7,825 nt of DNA from Spirosomataceae bacterium. GTDB taxonomy: Bacteria; Bacteroidota; Bacteroidia; Cytophagales; Spirosomataceae. Location of the stretch: the NCBI GenBank assembly GCA_025455795.1, contig JALOLW010000177.1, positions 1 through 7,825 of the forward strand, in the 5' to 3' direction. Below, piece after piece: positions 5,531 to 7,825 of this stretch (within the stretch, counting starts at the first letter, position 1; each line of letters starts with the position of its first letter). The translations under genes and the position numbers were made by a program. The notes beneath the pieces were generated by a model, which ran no database searches, had not been told where the DNA came from, and saw only the letters and a list, made by a program, of their open reading frames with translations.

Positions 5531-6178
5531 ATGATGAAATTGAAAGTTTGTGGTATGCGCGACACCGCCAATATCACCGAGTTATTGGAATTGAAACCTG
5601 ATTTTGTTGGTTTCATTTTTTACGACAAATCCGCCCGCTACGTGGCCGACACCCTCGACGAAGCCCTGCTCCGCAGTTTTCCGAAAGCCATCAAAAAAGT
5701 GGGGGTTTTTGTCAATGCCAACTTGGATACTATCCTTAAAATCGTCAAAAAATACGACCTTAGCTACGTTCAGCTCCACGGCAACGAAACCCCCGATTTT
5801 TGTCGCCTCCTCAAAAGCCGTGGCGTCAATATCATTCGGGCGTTTTCGATTGATGAAAGTTTCAACTTTTGGAGCCTCAACAATTACAAACCCCACTGTG
5901 ACTATTTTTTGTTTGATGCCAAAGGCCCCAACCCTGGTGGCAACGGCGTGGCGTTTGATTGGGAGATTTTGAAACGCTACGACAACGAAAAACCGTTTTT
6001 CCTCAGTGGCGGTCTTTCACTCGATAATATCGCCCAAGTGGCTGACTTGAAAGGACTTAAAATTTATGGATTGGATGTCAATAGTAAATTTGAAACAAGT
6101 CCAGCCATGAAAGACATCGAAAAGCTGCGTCAATTGGTCGAAATCCTTCGCCCTGTCGAAGAAGAAATAGAAGTCTGA
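5531..6178 (+). CDS. trpF: Phosphoribosylanthranilate isomerase
   Basis: TrpF carries out the Amadori rearrangement of phosphoribosylanthranilate to CdRP, between the TrpD and TrpC steps. It is a 215-aa TIM-barrel enzyme of normal length. LKVCGMRD (residues 4-11) contains the catalytic Cys7. DFVGFIFYDKSARYV (24-38), KVGVFVN (56-62), YVQLHGNE (79-86), FLFDAKGPNPGGNG (126-139) with the second catalytic residue Asp129, FFLSGGL (156-162) and GLDVNSKFE (180-188) follow in family order. Two adjacent ATG codons (5531 and 5534) could each start translation; the difference is one residue. The short spacer before it is A-rich without a Shine-Dalgarno. The stop is four bases before the next ATG. Being a separate gene from trpC is usual in this phylum. 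Confidence 0.96.
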   Translation: MMKLKVCGMRDTANITELLELKPDFVGFIFYDKSARYVADTLDEALLRSFPKAIKKVGVFVNANLDTILKIVKKYDLSYVQLHGNETPDFCRLLKSRGVNIIRAFSIDESFNFWSLNNYKPHCDYFLFDAKGPNPGGNGVAFDWEILKRYDNEKPFFLSGGLSLDNIAQVADLKGLKIYGLDVNSKFETSPAMKDIEKLRQLVEILRPVEEEIEV

Positions 6179-6182
6179 TTGT

Positions 6183-6752
6183 ATGCCGCAGCTTTACATC
6201 ATTGCAGGACCCAATGGTGCAGGTAAAACGACGGCCGCCATGACTATTTTACCCGAAGTGCTACATTGCGATGAGTTTGTCAATGCTGATGCTATCGCAG
6301 TAGGTTTGTCGCCTTTTCAGCCCGAAAAAGTAGCGATGGAAGCAGGGCGGCTGATGCTGCAACGCATTGATACACTGCTCAATCAAGGCGTGGACTTTGC
6401 CATCGAAACGACACTTTCTACCAAAAGTTACGCGAATTTTATACGCAAAGCTAAAACAAAAGGTTACGAAGTGACGATGTTGTTTTTGTGGCTCAATTCG
6501 GTGGAGTTGGCCAAAGCCCGCGTCAAAAAAAGAGTCTTGCAGGGCGGGCATAATATTCCAACAGACGTAATAGAACGGCGATATGAGCGAGGGTTACGAA
6601 ATTTTTTCACAATGTTCAGCAAAATAGTTGATAATTGGTTGTTTTATGACAATTCCAGCAATTTGAGCATTGTAGCCGACTCTCAAAAACAAATACAGAC
6701 TATTTTTCGACAAACTATTTGGCAAAACATACGACGCAGATATGAAAGCTAA
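6183..6752 (+). CDS. Zeta-toxin-like P-loop ATPase/kinase
   Basis: This 189-aa protein has the layout of the zeta toxin/COG4185 group of small P-loop kinases. The Walker A is AGPNGAGKTT (residues 8-17) with Lys15. NADAIA (34-39) supplies an acidic residue, Asp36, at the zeta catalytic-Asp position. ETTLSTKSY (75-83) matches the zeta segment that follows the second strand, and the arginine-rich GGHNIPTDVIERRYERG (121-137) resembles the family's ATP-clamping region. Zeta toxins phosphorylate UDP-N-acetylglucosamine and block wall synthesis, but many chromosomal relatives are uncharacterised. It follows trpF by four bases and overlaps the next small ORF by 11 nt. Its 3' part is strikingly AT-rich (17 G+C in 6601-6660), suggesting transfer. 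There is no membrane segment. The fold is confident; toxicity and substrate are inference. Confidence 0.78.
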   Translation: MPQLYIIAGPNGAGKTTAAMTILPEVLHCDEFVNADAIAVGLSPFQPEKVAMEAGRLMLQRIDTLLNQGVDFAIETTLSTKSYANFIRKAKTKGYEVTMLFLWLNSVELAKARVKKRVLQGGHNIPTDVIERRYERGLRNFFTMFSKIVDNWLFYDNSSNLSIVADSQKQIQTIFRQTIWQNIRRRYES

Positions 6753-6909
6753 TGTAGAAGCCCAAATGTTTAGGCTGAAAATTACGCAGGGACTTCAAAA
6801 AGCCATTGACAAAATGATAGAACGGGCCAAGCTGTTGGACGAAGAAATCGTGGTGGCCGACAAAGACCAAAATATCAAATACATCAAAGCACGAGAACTC
6901 AAACGCTAA
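6742..6909 (+). CDS. 55-aa protein overlapping the zeta-like gene; candidate antitoxin/partner
   Basis: This short ORF begins at ATG 6742, inside the last codons of the zeta-like gene (11-nt overlap in another frame). It ends in a TAATG junction that shares one base with the glycosyltransferase start. Being tightly locked on both sides is good evidence that it is translated. The peptide starts MKANVEAQMFRLKI and continues as a mostly charged, helix-like stretch to about residue 37. It ends with VVADKDQNIKYIKARELKR, which looks like a short strand-turn-strand followed by a helix. It has no DNA-binding motif, signal or membrane segment. By context it could be the antitoxin of the zeta-like protein, but antitoxins of this class usually precede the toxin. 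The role is inferred from position only. Confidence 0.6.
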   Translation: MKANVEAQMFRLKITQGLQKAIDKMIERAKLLDEEIVVADKDQNIKYIKARELKR

Positions 6910-7778
6910 TGTACGTCGCAGGGTTTAGTTTTATTCGCAATGCCGTCAAGTATGATTTCCCTATCGTTGAGGCCATCACGTCTATCTTGCCGCTATGCGA
7001 CGAGGTGGTGGTGGCCGTAGGCAAAAGCGACGACAACACGCTCGAATTGATTCGTAACATTGACCCTGCCAAAATCCGCATCGTCGAGACTGTCTGGGAC
7101 GAGTCGCTGCACGAAGGCGGCGAAGTCTATGCCCACGAAACCGACAAAGCCCTCGACGCCGTTTCGCCCCAAGCCGATTGGGCGTTTTATATTCAGGGCG
7201 ATGAGGTCATCCACGAACAAGACCTGCCCGCCATCAAAGCCGCGATGGAACGTTGGAAAGACGATGCTTCGGTGGATGGACTGCTGTTTGACTACCTTCA
7301 TTTTTATGGTTCTTACGACTACCTCGGCGACTCGCCCAAGTGGTATCGCAAAGAAATCCGCATCATCCGCCCGCGCCTTGATATTTGCTCTTACCGCGAC
7401 GCGCAGGGTTTTCGGAAAGCCAAAAATCAAAAGTTGTGTGTGAAACCCGTCAATGCCAAAGTGTATCACTACGGCTGGGTAAAAGATCCGCGCGTGATGC
7501 AGCAAAAACACCAACACATTCACAAATACTGGTACGGCGATGCTGCCAACAATGACCCTGTTTCACCCAAAGGCTTTGATTATTCGCAGATTGATTCATT
7601 GGCCAAGTTCACAGGAACTCACCCGCGCGTGATGCAGCCGCGCATCGCCCAAAAAAACTGGACTTTTGAGCATGATATTTCGCACAAAAACCTGCGATTG
7701 AAGTATCGCTTCAAAATGTGGCTCGCCCAAAAAACGGGTTGGTATATTGGCGAATACCGCAACTACAAAATTGTCTAA
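6909..7778 (+). CDS. Family 2-like glycosyltransferase (GT-A fold)
   Basis: This 289-aa protein looks like a cytoplasmic or membrane-associated GT-A glycosyltransferase that transfers a sugar from a nucleotide donor. The N-terminus AGFSFIRNAVKYDFPIVE (residues 4-21) and CDEVVVAVGKSDDNTLELI (30-48) match the start of GT2-type domains, with the strand followed by an acidic turn. WAFYIQGDEVIHE (91-103) is the position of the metal-binding DxD; here it reads Gly-Asp-Glu with Asp98 and Glu99. FRKAKNQKL (168-176) and VYHYGWVKDPRVM (185-197) follow, the latter holding a plausible catalytic/metal His. There is no signal peptide or transmembrane helix. It starts on the last base of the preceding stop codon (TAATG), so it is translationally coupled. 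GC content is high again (36 in 7141-7200). The acceptor is unknown; LPS or other surface glycan assembly is plausible given hldA upstream. Confidence 0.82.
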   Translation: MYVAGFSFIRNAVKYDFPIVEAITSILPLCDEVVVAVGKSDDNTLELIRNIDPAKIRIVETVWDESLHEGGEVYAHETDKALDAVSPQADWAFYIQGDEVIHEQDLPAIKAAMERWKDDASVDGLLFDYLHFYGSYDYLGDSPKWYRKEIRIIRPRLDICSYRDAQGFRKAKNQKLCVKPVNAKVYHYGWVKDPRVMQQKHQHIHKYWYGDAANNDPVSPKGFDYSQIDSLAKFTGTHPRVMQPRIAQKNWTFEHDISHKNLRLKYRFKMWLAQKTGWYIGEYRNYKIV

Positions 7779-7790
7779 CAGCAGGCGGTC

Positions 7791-7825
7791 ATGGCAAAAT
7801 ATGCTGATATAGAGGATTTTATGGC
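7791..7825 (+). CDS. Possible start of next gene (cut by right edge)
   Basis: An ATG 12 bases after the glycosyltransferase stop opens a frame reading MAKYADIEDFM up to the edge. Strand and spacing fit another member of the same transcription unit. Too little is visible to assign a family; it does not resemble the usual starts of TrpA or TrpB. Another start further right is possible. Confidence 0.3.
   Translation, partial: MAKYADIEDFM

Overview
The window reads as a Bacteroidota chromosome segment, most likely from the Cytophagales/Saprospirales side of the phylum. The grounds are Bacteroidota-style promoters (TAnnTTTG, once with an upstream TTG), no clear Shine-Dalgarno sequences, protein sequences that look like that phylum's versions of the Trp enzymes, and short-period degenerate repeats between genes. 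The genus cannot be named from this sequence alone.

Layout: apart from a possible fragment of a divergent gene at the left edge, every gene is on the + strand. A promoter and an octamer-repeat leader precede trpG (227-793). An alternative-hairpin spacer leads to a stand-alone heptose-7-phosphate kinase (hldA/rfaE1, 878-1861), followed by hemC (1910-2842). A 161-nt imperfectly palindromic repeat spacer leads to trpD (3004-3993). Another repeat spacer, carrying its own promoter element, leads to trpC (4124-4909). A putative PD-(D/E)XK nuclease-fold protein (4911-5507) begins one base after trpC, followed by trpF (5531-6178). A zeta-toxin-like P-loop ATPase (6183-6752) and an 11-nt-overlapping 55-aa ORF (6742-6909) come next. 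A glycosyltransferase (6909-7778) overlaps that small ORF by one base. A further ORF may begin at 7791 and run off the edge.

Function: TrpG, TrpD, TrpF and TrpC act on consecutive steps from chorismate to indole-3-glycerol phosphate. TrpE, TrpA and TrpB are not in the window. HemC makes the linear tetrapyrrole for haem. HldA and the glycosyltransferase suggest envelope sugar metabolism. The cluster is therefore a tryptophan backbone with unrelated genes between its members.

Worth a second look: (i) four intergenic arrays with a 7-8 nt period immediately or shortly upstream of trpG, hldA, trpD and trpC, two of them with inverted copies that can form hairpins; (ii) the zeta-like ATPase plus downstream 55-aa partner, in reversed order for a typical toxin-antitoxin pair; (iii) the AT-rich PD-(D/E)XK gene inside the trp run; (iv) a Gln in the usual KHGN motif of TrpD.
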